Assembly (NCBI GenBank): GCA_963724645.1
Contig: CAVRVJ010000009.1
Location: 62,001 to 126,000, forward strand
Origin: CAVXSP01 sp963724645
GTDB lineage: Bacteria; Acidobacteriota; Vicinamibacteria; Vicinamibacterales; SCN-69-37
Length of the DNA stretch: 64,000 bases
Direction of reading: 5' to 3'
The notes under the pieces were generated by a model. The model was not told the DNA's origin. It searched no databases and saw only the letters and a program-made list of their open reading frames with translations. Below are positions 1-11,545 of this stretch, piece by piece; position 1 is the first letter of the stretch, and the number at the start of each line of letters is the position of its first letter. The position numbers and the translations under genes are program-made.

Positions 1-1014
1 CTCGCGACCAACCCGTCGATCGACTTCTCGTCGAACTGGCTCGAGTTCGCCGGCGACTTCACCGGCGACGGCTGGCCGGACGTGCTGCTCGCGTCGACGT
101 CGGGCACGACGGCTGTACGTGAATCCGAAAGGCGAGCCGCGCCGGTGGGATTCGTACCGCGAACGTCATTCCGCCGGCGCCCACGCGTCGCGGAAGTGTC
201 GGTGATGAAGGACATCGACGGCGACGGCAAGCCCGATCTCGTCTACATGGGCGGCGGCGCGATGCGCTGGGCGAAGCCCGATCCGGCCAATCCCACCGGC
301 CCGTGGCTCTCGACGCAGGTCGGCGAGCAGGGCACGTACGTCGGCGCACGGCATCGGCGCGGGCGACATCAACGGCGACGGCCGCGTCGACATCCTCAAC
401 GTCTACGGATGGTGGGAGCAACCCGGGCAAGGCCGACACGCCGATGTGGACGTACCATCCCGCAGGCCGTTCGGCCGTCAGAACGGCCGCGGCGCGCCCG
501 GCGGCGCCGAGATGTGCGTGTACGACGTCAACGGCGACGGGCTCAACGACGTCGTGACGTCGCTGCAGGCGCACGTGTTCGGGCTCGCGTGGTTCGAGCA
601 GAAGCGCGACGCGGCGGGCAAGATCACGTTCGTGCAGCACATGATCTCGGACGACTTCGCGTCGAAGAACGCCGGCGGCGTGACCTTCTCCGAGCCGCAC
701 GGCTCGACCTGCGCCGACATGGACGGCGACGGCATTCCCGACTTCGTCGTCGGCAAACGGTTCTTCTCGCATCAGCGAGAGCTACACCGATCCCGATCCC
801 TACGGCGCGCCGGTGCTCTACGTCTACCGGACGGTGCGCAACAAGACAGGCGCCCGGCGGCGCCGAGTTCGTGCCCGAGCTGGTGCACAACCGTCGGGCG
901 CGGGCTCGCAGGTCATCGCGCGTCGATCTGAACAAGGACGGCGTGAACGACATCGTGACGTCGGGCGAGCTGGGCGCGTTCGTGTTTCTCGGCAAGCCGC
1001 GCGCGAAGAAGTAG
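1..1014 (+). CDS. FG-GAP/VCBS repeat protein, C-terminal part (frameshifted)
   Basis: This is the 3' part of a gene entering from the left edge. Pieced across several frame changes (near 112, 350, 425, 770, 850 and 910) it carries at least five calcium-loop-like repeats: DIDGDGKPDL, DINGDGRVDI, DVNGDGLNDV, DMDGDGIPDF and DLNKDGVNDI. Such repeats build beta-propellers in exported or surface proteins of the FG-GAP/VCBS type and usually bind calcium. The product ends in GELGAFVFLGKPRAKK. A quinoprotein dehydrogenase starts 26 bases downstream, so co-transcription is likely. The frame breaks look like single surplus bases and not decay, because the repeats stay well conserved on both sides of each break. 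Substrate or partner is unknown. Confidence 0.7.
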   Translation, partial: LATNPSIDFSSNWLEFAGDFTGDGWPDVLLASTSGTTAVRESERRAAPVGFVPRTSFRRRPRVAEVSVMKDIDGDGKPDLVYMGGGAMRWAKPDPANPTGPWLSTQVGEQGTYVGARHRRGRHQRRRPRRHPQRLRMVGATRARPTRRCGRTIPQAVRPSERPRRARRRRDVRVRRQRRRAQRRRDVAAGARVRARVVRAEARRGGQDHVRAAHDLGRLRVEERRRRDLLRAARLDLRRHGRRRHSRLRRRQTVLLASARATPIPIPTARRCSTSTGRCATRQAPGGAEFVPELVHNRRARARRSSRVDLNKDGVNDIVTSGELGAFVFLGKPRAKK

Positions 1015-1040
1015 CACGTCGAAGCCGCAGAAGGAGCGTC

Positions 1041-3375
1041 ATGTCGGCCAAGGCTGTCGGCGTCGCCAGCAGAACGTCGTCGCGCGCTGCTCGCCGTCGC
1101 GGCCCTGGTCGGCGCTGACCGCGATCGCTGGCGTCGTCCGCTCCGGCCGAGTTGCCCTGGACCGGCTACGGCGGCGGCGCCGACAGCTCGCGCTATTTCG
1201 ATTCGAAACAGATCACAAGGCCAACGTCACAGCAGCTCCAGGTCGCCTGGAGCTATCCGCTACGGCGAGACCGTTTTCCACCCGCTCGTCGTGCACGGCA
1301 CGGTCTACGGCCGCGGCCGCAACGGCGCGCTGGTCGCGCTCGACGCCCGACGGGCAAGGAGCTGTGGATCCACGACGGCATGCAGGCGATGACCACCCGC
1401 GGCCTGAACTACTGGGAGAGCAAGGACGGCAAGACCGGCGCCTGATCTTCAGCATGAACGACTACCTGCAGGAGATCGACGCCGCGACCGGCAAGTCGAT
1501 CACGACGTTCGGCATCGACGGCGTCGTCGATCTGCGCGAGGGGCTCGGCCGCGATCCGGCGACGATCGGCCGCATTCAGTCCGGCACGCCCGGTCAGGTG
1601 TTCGAAAACCTGATCATGCTCGGTTCGGCGACCGGCGAGGGCTACATGTCGCCGCCCGGCGATCTCCGCGCCTACGACGTCATCACCGGCAAGCAGGCGT
1701 GGATTTTCCACACGGTCCCGCATCCGGGCGAATTCGGCTACGAGACGTGGCCGAAGGACGCCTGGAAGTACATCGGCGGCACCAACACGTGGGGCGAGAT
1801 GACGATCGACGAGAAGCGCGGCATCGCCTACTTCCCGACCGGCTCGCCGACCTACGATTTCTACGGCGCCGACCGCATCGGCACGAACCTGTTCTCCGAC
1901 TGCCTGCTCGCCCTCGACGCGCGCACCGGCAAGCGGCTCTGGCATTTCCAGACGACGCATCACGACCTCTGGGACTACGACAACACCGCGGCGCCGCAGC
2001 TGACGACGATCAAGAAGGACGGCCGGAACGTCGACGTCGTCGCGCTGGCCGGCAAGACCGGATTCCTGTACGTGTTCGATCGCGTGACTGGCAAGCCGAT
2101 CTGGCCGATCGAAGAGCGGCCGGTGCCGAAGAGCGACATGCCGGGCGAGCAGACCTGGCCAACGCAGCCGTTTCCGACGCAATCCGCCGCCGTTCGTGAA
2201 GCAGTCGTTCACGAAGGACGACATCAGCCCGCTACAGCAACATGACGCCGCAGGCGCGCGACGCGTTCATGGAGCAGCATCGCCGACGCGAACGAACGTC
2301 GGCCTGTTCACGCCGATCAGTGAAAAGTGGACCGGTGCACATGCCCGGCAACAACGGCGGCGCGCTGTTCGGCACGACCTCGGCTGAGCCCACAACGGGC
2401 ATGGTGTACGTCGTCGGCCAGAACAATCCCGCGCTTCTCCGGCTGCTACAAGCCGGGCGAGGGCCGAGCCGCGGGGCCACCGGCCGGCGTTCGCCATGCC
2501 CGGGCAGGCCGTCTACCAGCGCGAATGCCAGCAGTGCCACGGACCGGATCGCGCAGGCATCGGGCCGGCTCCGACGTTGCTGACGATCGCCGGCCGTCTC
2601 GATGCGGCGGCCATTGCGACGGTTGTCATGAACGGACGCGGCCAGATGCCGGCCAATCCGCAGCTGGGTCCCGAAGAGATGGATCAGCTGACAGCGTTTC
2701 TTCTGGCGCCAGCCGGACGCGGTGCGCGGCCGGGCGGCGTCGGCGCAGCGGTTGGCGGACGCGGTGCGGGCCCGGTTGCGCGACGCCAATTCCCCCGAGC
2801 TGCGTTGTCGGGACCGGCGGCGCGAGAACGCGGCCGCTCGTCGGCCGGGCGCGGGGCCTGGGCGCGGTCCGGCGCTGCCGCGACGTATCCGGAGGGCGTG
2901 CCGGCGTTCGAGCAGTACTCGATCAACGGCCAGTACGGCACGATCGGCAACATGATGAAGCCGCCGTACACCGTGATCACCGCGTACGACCTGAACAAAG
3001 GCACCATCAAGTGGCAGACCGGATTCGGCGACGATCCGGCGCTGGCCGACGCAGGGCATCACCGGCACAGGCATCACGCAGATGCGCAACAGCGTCATCG
3101 TCACGGCCAGCGGATTGCTGTTCGGCTTCGGCGGCGACAGCACGATCCGCGCGTACGACACGGAGACCGGCAAGGTGCTCTGGTCCGCTCCCCTCGGCGG
3201 CGCGACCGGTGTGCGCGGTTCACCATCGATGTACGAACTGGACGGGCGTGAGTATCTGCTCGTGCCGATCGGCGGCGCGGCGGCCGGCCTCCGGGGAGGG
3301 GGCGGCGCGCCAGTGGTAGCGCCGCATCCTGGCGCGCCAGACGGCTACGTCACGTTCGCACTGCCGCAGAAATGA
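1041..3375 (+). CDS. PQQ-dependent dehydrogenase with inserted cytochrome c domain (frameshifted)
   Basis: Periplasmic quinoprotein of the glucose/alcohol dehydrogenase beta-propeller type, expected to oxidise an aldose or alcohol and pass electrons to the respiratory chain. The ATG at 1041 follows AGAAGGAG, and in corrected frame a signal peptide (RALLAVAALVGALTAIAG) leads into WTGYGGGADSSRYF. Propeller blades show GALVALDARTGKELW, GDLRAYDVITGKQAW and LALDARTGKRLWHFQ. Around 2510-2700 a small haem-binding cytochrome c unit is inserted (CQQCH, with a possible Met ligand in GQMPA), after which the propeller resumes (TITAYDLN-like blade, then STIRAYDTETGKVLW) to the stop. Several single-base frameshifts interrupt it (about 1080, 1225, 1260, 1440, 2190, 2230, 2450, 2720-2900 and 3050). 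It converges with a paralogue lacking the haem domain. The substrate cannot be read from sequence. Confidence 0.85.
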
Positions 3376-3384
3376 CGTGGAACC

Positions 3385-3409
3385 CCGAGCCTGAACGTCC
3401 GGAGCTCGG
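3385..3409. terminator. weak inverted repeat between convergent dehydrogenase genes
   Basis: CCGAGC at 3385-3390 pairs with GCTCGG at 3404-3409 across a 13-base loop, in the 46-base gap between two convergent stop codons. There is no T-tract on either strand, so termination is only suggested by position. Confidence 0.25.
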
Positions 3410-3421
3410 CGATCCAAGTCC

Positions 3422-5511
3422 CTACTTGTTTGAGGGCAGCGCGAACGCGATGTAGGCTCGCTGTCCTGGGGCCGCGCCGGCGGCTGCGGCGCCGCGGCCA
3501 CCGAAGCCTGCCTGTGTCGCATTGATCACCAGGTACTGGCGTCCGTGGCTCTCGTACATCGCCGGAATACCGATCGAACCGGCCGGCAGCACGCCGGTCC
3601 ACAGAACTTTGCCGTTGTCGGCGTCGTAGGCGCGGACCTTGCCGTCTCCGCCAGCCTGAAACAAGAGCCCCGTTGAGGTGACGATGATGCCGGCGCGGGC
3701 GCGCGGGTATCCGGTTTCGTGCGCACCTTGCGCGGCCGCTTGCGGGTCGTCGCCGCCGGCGGGAACCTGCCACTTGATCGTTCCGGCATTCAGGTCGAAG
3801 GCCGTGAGCGTTGAGAACGGCGGCTTGACGAGACGATCGACCATGCCGTAGCCCGTGTAATAGCGGACAGACGGCACGTCGAGACCTGCCGGGTACGCCG
3901 GTCCGACCATTCCACCGCTGCCGATGAGTCCGGGGCGTTCTCCCGGCGGTCCGCCCGAAGCGACGATCAATCCAGGCGCGGGTGGAGCCGGCGCTGCGCC
4001 CGCCGTTCCGGCGCCGCGGCCCCGTGCCGGCGCCGGACCATCTGGCGAGGCAGCCGCGCCCGCGCGTCCCGGCTCGTCCGCGGTCAGGTTGTAGATGGAT
4101 GGGACGTTGATGCCGAGCACGTACACCGTGCCGTCCGTCGGATTCGCGGCGGTCGTGCCCCAGTTGGCGCCGCCTTGCGCGCCAGGAATCGCGACGGTGT
4201 CGACGCCAACGGCCGGCGGCGTGAACAAGCCGTCTTTTCGCGCATTGGCGATGCGCGTCTTCCACATCTCGCTGTTCCGCCGTCCGGAAGGTACGGATTG
4301 ATGTCGTCTACGGTCATCCGCTGCATCGCAAACGGAGGCGGGGCTGGTGGGGAACGGCTGCGTCGGCCACGACTGCTCGCCGGGCACGTCGCTCTTCGGC
4401 ACGGGCCGCTCTTCAATCGGCCAGAGCGGTTCGCCGGTCACGCGATTGAACACATACAGAAACCCGGTCTTGCCCGCCTGCGCGACGACGTCGACGAGTT
4501 GGCCGTTGTGGCGGATGGTCGTCAACTGCGGCGCGGCCGTGTTGTCGTAGTCCCACAGATCGTGGTGCACCATCTGGAAATGCCACAGGCGCTTGCCGGT
4601 GCGGGCGTCGAGCGCCAGCAGGGACGTGCCGAACAGGTTCTGCGCCGGTGCCGATCGGCGCCGTAGTAGTCGATAGGTCGGCGATCCGAGTCGGAAAGTA
4701 GGCGATGCCGCGTGACGGGATCGACTGAGATCTCGCCCCAGGTGTTCACGCCGCCGACGTACTTCCACGCGTCCTTCGGCCAGGTCTCGTACCGAATTCG
4801 CCCGGGATGCGGAATGGTGTGGAACTGCCAGACGAGCTTGCCGGTGATGACGTCGAACGCGCGCAGATCGCCGGGCGGGCGACAGATAGGCCTCGCCGGG
4901 CGCCGAACCGAGGATGATGAGGTTCTCGAAGATCTTGCCCGGGATTGTGGCGACTGCACCGGCCGACCGTCGCCGGATCGCGGCCCAGGCCTTCGCGCAG
5001 GTTCACCGCGCCGTCGATGCCGAACGTCGAGGATCGACTTGCCGGTCCTCGCGTCGATCGCCTGGAGAAAGTTGTTGATCTGGAAATCAGACGGCGATCC
5101 GGCGGTCCGGCTCTCCCAGTAGTTGATGCCGCGCGGCGCGATGCCCGGCAGGCCGTCGTGGATCCAGATCTCCTTGCCCGTGCGTCGCGTCGAGCGCGAC
5201 GAGCGAGTTGTTTCTCGCCAGCACGTACATCACGTTGTCGACGACGACGGGATTGAAGACGTACGACGACGTTGTCCGAGGTCGGATAGGTCCAGGCCGA
5301 CCTCGAGCTGGCTGACGTTGGTCTTGTTGATTTGTGTCAGCGACGTGAAGTGCGCGTTGTCGGGCCCGCCGCCGTAGTCACGCCACGTCTCTGGTTCCGG
5401 TCCGCCGCTCTGTGGAATGACCGTGGCAGGGAACACTGCGACGCCCGCAGACGTCGCAACAAGCAGGAAGAGAAGGCGGGGCATCGGGCCGCGGAATCGA
5501 CGACTGAGCAT
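3422..5511 (-). CDS. PQQ-dependent dehydrogenase without haem domain (frameshifted)
   Basis: Paralogue of the dehydrogenase at 1041-3375 on the opposite strand. The ATG at 5511 is preceded by AAGGAG eight bases away and gives MLSRRFRGPMPRLLFLLVAT, a signal peptide, then WRDYGGGPDNAHFTSLTQIN. Propeller blades are seen at FDVITGKLVWQFHT, LALDARTGKRLWHFQ, KTGFLYVFNRVTGEPLWP and KVRAYDADNGKVLW. Where the paralogue carries CQQCH this protein has a Gly/Ala/Pro-rich linker (residues encoded around 3960-4080), so it must hand electrons to a separate carrier. Frame breaks occur near 5270, 5180, 5030, 4950, 4880, 4650-4700 and 4290-4350. Upstream lies the terminator of the TonB receptor, so it has its own promoter. 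Periplasmic sugar or alcohol oxidation is inferred from family. Confidence 0.83.
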
Positions 5512-5563
5512 GCGGATGACTCCTTGTGGCGGCAACCTCGCGCGATCTCCTGGAGGATACCGC

Positions 5564-5603
5564 AAAAAAATCCGACGCCGGCTGCACGCAAATGCAGCCG
5601 GCG
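5564..5603 (-). terminator. Rho-independent terminator of the TonB receptor gene
   Basis: A perfect 11-bp stem (CGCCGGCTGCA at 5576-5586 with its complement at 5593-5603) has a six-base loop and is followed, reading the minus strand, by seven T residues (A-run 5564-5570). It lies 24 bases past the receptor stop and separates that transcript from the dehydrogenase gene at 5511. Confidence 0.88.
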
Positions 5604-5627
5604 CCGTGTTGGGAGACGAGCGAACCG

Positions 5628-8600
5628 CTAGAAGTCGAACCGCGCCGTGAAGCCGAACTGACGAGCCGGGTTCACTGCCGTGTACTGACCGGTCTGCGTG
5701 CTGTTGAGCACGCCGTTACCGGTCGTGAACTGCAGCGTCGTGTTCATCGTGGTCCATTCGACCTGGTTGAACACGTTGTACGCCTGGAACTGCAGCCGCA
5801 CGCCGGCTTTCCGGCCCATCGCCGGGACCGGGAAGCGCCGCGCCAGCGTGATGTCCCAGTTGCTCCAGGACGGATTGCGCAGCAGCCCGAGCGGCGCGTT
5901 GCCGAAGTTGCCGACGGTCGCGCTGATCGGCTGCGGCCATGGCAAACGCCGCGGGGTTGAAGTGCAGCGCCAGCAGTCGGATCCGGATCGACGGTATAGC
6001 CGCTGAAGATCGGCTGCGCCGGTCAACTGGCAGCGCGCCGGTCATGCGCCGGTGTACGACGGGATCGGTGTTGGCGACGCCGGCGACCGTGGAGCTGCAG
6101 TCGGGTTCACCGCCGTGCCGCTGATGAACTTCGTCACGCCGGAGATCTGCCAATCGCGCGAGGATCCAGTTCATGACCGTGACGCTCTTCGAGAGCGTCG
6201 GGAATCTGGTAGCTGTAGTTCACGACCAGATTGTGCCTGCGGTCGACAGCGGTCGGCCCCCAGTACCGGGCTCGGAGCGCATCGTCGCCGCCCGTGACCG
6301 CCGTCCCGCCGACGTTGGCCATGGTGATGTTCGGGTCGGCCGTGTAGTCGTCGTAGCCCTGCATGCCCATGCCCTTGGCCAGCGTGTACGCCATGCCCAT
6401 CTGCAGGCCCTTCGACAGCCGGCGCTGGACGCTGAACTGCAGCGAGTTGTACTGCAGCGACGGTCGTGTCATTGACCGTGTCGGTGATGTTCCCCATGCC
6501 GGGAACTTCGTCCGCAGGTAGTTCGCGCTGATCTCCGCGCCGTTGAACTGGTTCTTCGGGTCGGCGTAGACGTAGAGCGGCAGCGGTTCCAGGTTGACTG
6601 GTCCGGTAGTCGTTCCGGATGAAATTGCCGACGTAGGCGACGTCAACGACGGTGGAGAAGCCGATGTCCCGCTGGAACGCCACGTTGGTTTCGTAGGCGA
6701 TCGGCAGACCGTAGTGCTTGCCCGCCTTCGTCGCGATTCCCGAACTGACGGGGCTGGTCGTGCGCGACCAGCTGGCCGCTGGAGAAGTTCGCCAGCTGAT
6801 CGATCGTCGCATTGCGGATCGTCGTCGTCGACCGACACCGGCGGCGTGCCGACGAACTGCGACGGCTGGCCGCGCGGGAAGTTGTAGAAGACGCCGAACG
6901 AGGAGCGCACGGCCGTCTTGCCGTCGCCGGTGACGTCCCAGGCAAAGCCGACGCGCGGCGCCGCCCACGAGGTGCGGGCAGGTACCAGGTACCTGGCCGT
7001 CTGCCCATGCCGTCCACTTTCATGCCGTTGTACGGATCGCCGGTGCCCGGCACGAAGTTGCCGGCGTAGGCGGCCGACACGAAGATGTTCGGGAAGGCCG
7101 GGTCGATCGCGGCGCGCTGGGCGGTCGGGCAGGTCTGATTCCCCTGCGATCGCGGGGTTGGTGCAGGCCTGCGCGTAGAGGCGCGGCGCCTTGGCCGCAT
7201 TGTACAGTTCCGGGTAGAACGCCGCCGTCGCGTGGTGGATTTCGTAGAACGGGCCGCTGTGCGTGAAGCGCATGCCGTAGTCGAGCGTGAACCGCGGCTT
7301 CACCTTCCAGCTGTCCTGCGCGTAGAACTCGTTCTGCCAGTGCCGGACGTCCTTGTCGACGCGCTTGTTGGCTTCCGGGTAGGTCTGGAAGATGCCGAGC
7401 AGCGCGTTCGCGTAGCCGTTGCCGGTGTCGAGCGGGTTGGTCGTCGTGCTGCCGAAGTTGAAGTTGCCCATGTAGTTGGTCGTGCCCGGCTCGGTCTTCG
7501 AGTCGAGCTCGAGGTACACGCCGAACTTGAAGCTGTGGCGGCCCTTCGTCTTCGTCAGGTCGTCCTGGAACTGCCACCGGTTGTTGCGGTTCGCGGCCGG
7601 CATGACGCGGCCGTTGACGCCGCCCGGGCTGAAGCCCGCCAGGTTCGGGCGGTTGCCGCCGCGAGTAGCTCGCGATCGCCACGTACGGATACTGGTCCGC
7701 CTGGTCGAACGAGCAGCACGTCAGATGAGCCGGGTCATAGACGGCGAACCCGGTGCCGTAGGGCTGGATTCGCGGCGCGCAGACGCCGACGTTCTGCGCA
7801 GAAGTAGTCCGAGTAGTTGTACCCGCCGGGGTAGCCCTTCGAGCCGTCGGACGTCGACCGGTATCCGTAGTGATTCAGCGAGAACCCGCCGTTGAACTCG
7901 TTGACCAGCGTCGGCTTGATGACCGTCGTCGCGGTGCCCGAGAGCACCCAGCCCGGAACGAAGTTGTTCTCGACGCCCTGGCCCGGACCGAACTGGCTGA
8001 ACAGCGATGTTGTCTTCGCGATCGGCGAGGAGCTTGCCGCTGATGCGCGTCTTCTTCGCTGAGCGTCGCATCGGCACGGAACACGTGGTCGGTGCGGTTG
8101 TGCAGCGGCGTCTGGTTGTCGATGTAGTTGTAGCTGTACGTCTGGCCGGCAATCGGGCTCACGTAGCCGTTGGGCGCTGCACCAGGTTCAGCAGCTTCTG
8201 GCCGATCGCGTTGATGCGGTTCGCGGGGATGATGTTGCCCGTGAAACTGCAAGCCCGTCTGCGGATCGATGATCGGCTGGACGCGCTGCCCGATTCGGTC
8301 AGGTAGCGTCTGCGAGAAGTCGCCGGCGCGCTCGAGCGGCGTGGCCACGTTGGCCTGCGTCAGCACGGTCGGCTGGGCGTCGGTCGTGTATTCCTGCGAG
8401 AAGAAGAAGAACACCTTCTTCGTGCGCCGTGCGGCTGTCGAACACCTTGGGAATGATCGACCGGGCCGCCGATGCGTGTAGCCGCCGATGTTGACGTCGT
8501 AGAGCGGCTTCGGCTGGTTGTTGCGGATGCGGATGTAGTCGTTCTTGTTCCACTCGTCGCGCTTGGCGTTGTACCAGCGCGGAGCCGCTGAACCGGTCGT

Positions 8601-9362
8601 GCCCGACTTGGTGATGAAGTTGATCGAGGCCGCCGTTGGTCTTGCCGTTCTCGGCCGTGTAGCCGTTGGCGATGATCTGGATTTCGCCGACCGCGTCGAT
8701 GTTCGGATTCACGATAGGCGTTGCCGGTGCCGCCCTCGTCCATGACACCGATGCCATCGACCATCAGGATCTTGTTGTTGACGGGCGCGCCGTTGATCGT
8801 CGTCTGCTTGGCCGAGTTCCAGTTGGTGAAGTCGCGACTGAAATTGGTGTCCATGACGCCGGGCACGAGCGCGAGCAGCCGTAGATATCGCGGCCCTTCA
8901 TCTGGATGTTGGTGAGCTCGTCGGAGGTGAGCTGACCTTGCGGGCGCTGGTTTCGACCTGCACCGGCGTCACCGCGGCGGTGACGGTGACGGTCTCGGTC
9001 TGTCCGCCGACCTGCAGGACCAGCTTGCCGACGTCGCGGATTTCTCCCGCCGTGAGCAGGAGGTCGTTCACCGTGACCGGCTTGAAGCCGGACACCTCGA
9101 CCTTGATCGTGTAGGTGCCTGGGGCCAATCCGGCAAAGCGGAAGAGGCCCACTTCGTTCGTGGGGGTCGTTCGGGTGGTGTTCGTCGCCTCCGCGGTTAT
9201 GGTCACCGTCGCGCCGGGAACGACGCCGTCTTTGTCGATGACGGTACCGGTGAGAGTGCCGCCTCCGGTTTGCTGTGCCGAAGCGCTCGTCGCGCCCGCG
9301 AGGCACAGTCCGAGCCCAGCGCACAAATACGTCCACGTGCGCGGTCGCAACCTGCTAGACAT
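5628..9362 (-). CDS. TonB-dependent receptor with N-terminal carboxypeptidase-regulatory-like domain (frameshifted)
   Basis: Large outer-membrane receptor (about 1240 residues), a type very abundant in Acidobacteriota. The ATG at 9362 follows a perfect AGGAGG five bases upstream. Residues 1-30 form a signal peptide ending near SASAQQ. An Ig-like carboxypeptidase-regulatory domain follows (GTLTGTVIDKDGVVPGATV ... GTYTIKVEVSGFKPV), then the plug (VGGQTETVTVTAAVTPVQVE; GVMDTNF; INGAPVNNKILMVDGIGV). The rest is beta-barrel ending in the aromatic-terminated strand GFTARFDF, typical of Bam-inserted porins. It probably imports an oligosaccharide or glycoconjugate; the ligand is unknown. At least ten single-base frame breaks are scattered through it. 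The gene diverges from the D-xylonate dehydratase, with a palindromic operator between them, so both are probably induced together. Confidence 0.88.
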
Positions 9363-9447
9363 TTACGCCTCCTAAGTTCGAGAGAGCCGCTCTTCTGGAA
9401 TGAACGGCCGGAGCCTACCATGGAATTTCCCCGAGGTGAAGCACTTT

Positions 9448-9460
9448 CTCGATAATCGAT
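9448..9460. promoter_or_regulatory. putative GntR-type operator, copy A
   Basis: CTCGATAATCGAT; its complement matches the 13-bp palindrome ATCGATTATCGAT at 12 of 13 positions, and an extra half-site (ATAAT) follows. It lies 86 bases upstream of the TonB receptor start and 105 bases upstream of the dehydratase start in the divergent gap 9363-9565. The same palindrome lies upstream of both GntR genes (14663-14675 and 21764-21776). A TATACT hexamer at 9549-9554, only 11 bases before the dehydratase ATG, may be a -10 element, which would give an almost leaderless transcript. Confidence 0.6.
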
Positions 9461-9565
9461 AATTTCGGCCGGAGCGAGATCGCCCCAATGTTTACGGCCC
9501 GAATAGACGCCCAAACGGGGCTGCGGGGACGGGTGGAACCCGACGCGCTATACTCCCGGCCCGAC

Positions 9566-11526
9566 ATGAGTGCAAACCCATTCGACGTCTATCAACCCAC
9601 GGCGCTGGATGGCCGGACGCATGCTCCCGGGCCGAGCGGCACCTTGCCGCTGACGCCCCAGATGCTCCAGTCCCGCCCTTCGGGCGATCTGTTCGGCTGG
9701 TCGCAAAACGTCGGTATGGGCTGGACGCCGTCGGCGCTGGGCGGCCGGGAGTACCTGCTCTTATCCACCCACGGCGGAATCCGCGCGCCGGATGGAACCC
9801 CCATCGCTCTCGGGTACCACACCGGCCACTGGGAGGTCGGCCGTCTGGTGGAGGCCGCCGCGCTGGAATTGAAATCCGCGGGAGCCGTGCCGTTCGCGGC
9901 CGCCTGCACCGATCCGTGCGATGGCCGATCGCAGGGCACCACCGCGATGTTCGACAGTCTGCCCTTTCGCAACGACGCGGCGATCGTGTTCGGACGTCTG
10001 ATTCGCTCGCTGCCGAGGCGGCGCGGGGTGCTGGGCGTGGCGACCTGTGACAAGGGTCTGCCCGCGATGATGATGGCGCTCGCGGCGTGTCACGATCTGC
10101 CATGCGTGCTCGTGCCCGGCGGCGTCACGCTCCTGCCGGAGCACGGCGAGGACGCGGGGCGCGTGCAGACCATCGGCGTGCGCTTCGCGCACGGGGAGAT
10201 CTCGCTCGAGCAGGCCGCCGACGCCGGATGTCGAGCCTGCGCGACTCCGGGGGGCGGGTGCCAGTTCCTCGGGACGGCCGCCACGTCGCAAGTGGTGGGC
10301 GAGGCGCTGGGTCTGTCGCTCGGCCACTCGGCACTGGCGCCCTCCGGACAACCGATCTGGCTTGATCTGGCGCGCCAGTCGGCTCGCGCGTTGATGGCGC
10401 TCGACGACCGTGGAATCCGGACGTCCGACATTCTCACCGACGCCGCGGTCCACAACGCCCTTGTGACCTATGCCGCATTTGGCGGGTCGACGAACCTGAT
10501 CCTGCACTTGCCGGCCATCGCGCACGCGGCGAGGCTCCGACGCCCCACGGTGGCGGACTGGACTCGAATCAACCGTCAAGTGCCTCGCCTGGTGGACGCG
10601 CTGCCCAATGGTCCCCGCAACCATCCGACCGTCCAGGTCTTTCTTGCCGGGGGCGTCCCGGAAGTGATGCTGCATCTTCGGCGCGCCGGGTTGTTGGAGA
10701 CTGGCGCCCTCACGGTGAGCGGTTTGACGTTGGGCGCCCAACTCGATTTCTGGGAAACGTCGGCACGCCGCGCGCGCCTCCGACAACTGCTCACCGAAAC
10801 AGACGGCATCCATGCGGATGACGTCATCATGGCGCCGGACATTGCAGACCGGCGAGGCCTGGCCTCGACGGTGTGTTTTCCGACGGGCAACCTCGCGCCC
10901 GAGGGCGCCGTCATCAAGAGCACGGCGATTGATCCTGCGCTGCTGGACGCCAACGGCATCTACCGCTACACGGGCCGCGCCAGAGTCTTCGTGTCCGAGC
11001 CGGCGGCGATTGCCGCGATCAAAGATCGAGCCGTGCGGCCGGGCGATGTCCTGGTCCTGATCGGCCGCGGTCCCATGGGCGCGGGGATGGAGGAGACATA
11101 TCAGTTGACCTCGGCGCTGCGGTATCGGGCCCCTGCAAGGACGTCGCGCTCTTGACCGACGCGCGATTCAGCGGTGTCTCGACCGGGGCGTGTATCGGCC
11201 ATGTGTCGCCGGAGGCGCTCGCGGGAGGCCCGATCGGAAAACTTCGCGACGGCGACCGAATCGAGATCCTGATCGACTCGCGCCATTTGACGGGAACCGT
11301 CAACTTTGTCGGGACCTCCGGCGAGGCGGTTGATCCCGAGGCCGGTGCGCGCCTGCTGGCCGCGCGCCCTTCGCGCGAGGATCTGGCGCCGGATCCCGCT
11401 CTGCCGGCCGATACGCGACTGTGGGCGGCCCTGCAGGACGTGAGCGGCGGATCGTGGGGCGGCAGCGTCTACGACACCGACGCAATTCTGCGCGTGCTCG
11501 CGGCCGGTAAAACAGCGTTAAAGTAA
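9566..11526 (+). CDS. yjhG: YjhG/YagF-family D-xylonate dehydratase (one frameshift)
   Basis: IlvD/Edd-family dehydratase that removes water from a sugar acid such as D-xylonate to give a 2-keto-3-deoxy acid, normally with an iron-sulfur cluster and Mg. The similarity to E. coli YjhG/YagF runs end to end as I recall that protein: RPSGDLFG near the N-terminus, then DPCDGRTQGTT-like DPCDGRSQGTTAMFDSLP, ATCDKGLPAMMMALA, CGGGCQFLGTA-like GGGCQFLGTAATSQVV, AFGGSTNLILHLPAIAH, TDARFSGVSTGACIGH and LPADTRLWAALQDVSGGSWG. Cluster cysteines are expected in DPCDG, TCDKG and GGGCQ. Start chosen at ATG 9566 because YjhG-like homology begins with its ANPFDVYQP. One frame break near 11135 (after SALRYRA) splits it. 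It is about 650 residues, the family length. It diverges from the TonB receptor and shares operator A. Confidence 0.92.
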
Positions 11527-11545
11527 CTGCTGACGAGTTGCACCC

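Noticed and set aside
1..9362. Reading the first 9 kb (and 14.8-23.1 kb) as a decaying pseudogene cluster
   Set aside because: Domains and catalytic motifs are intact on both sides of each break, and the same kind of break hits essential genes elsewhere, which points to sequence errors.
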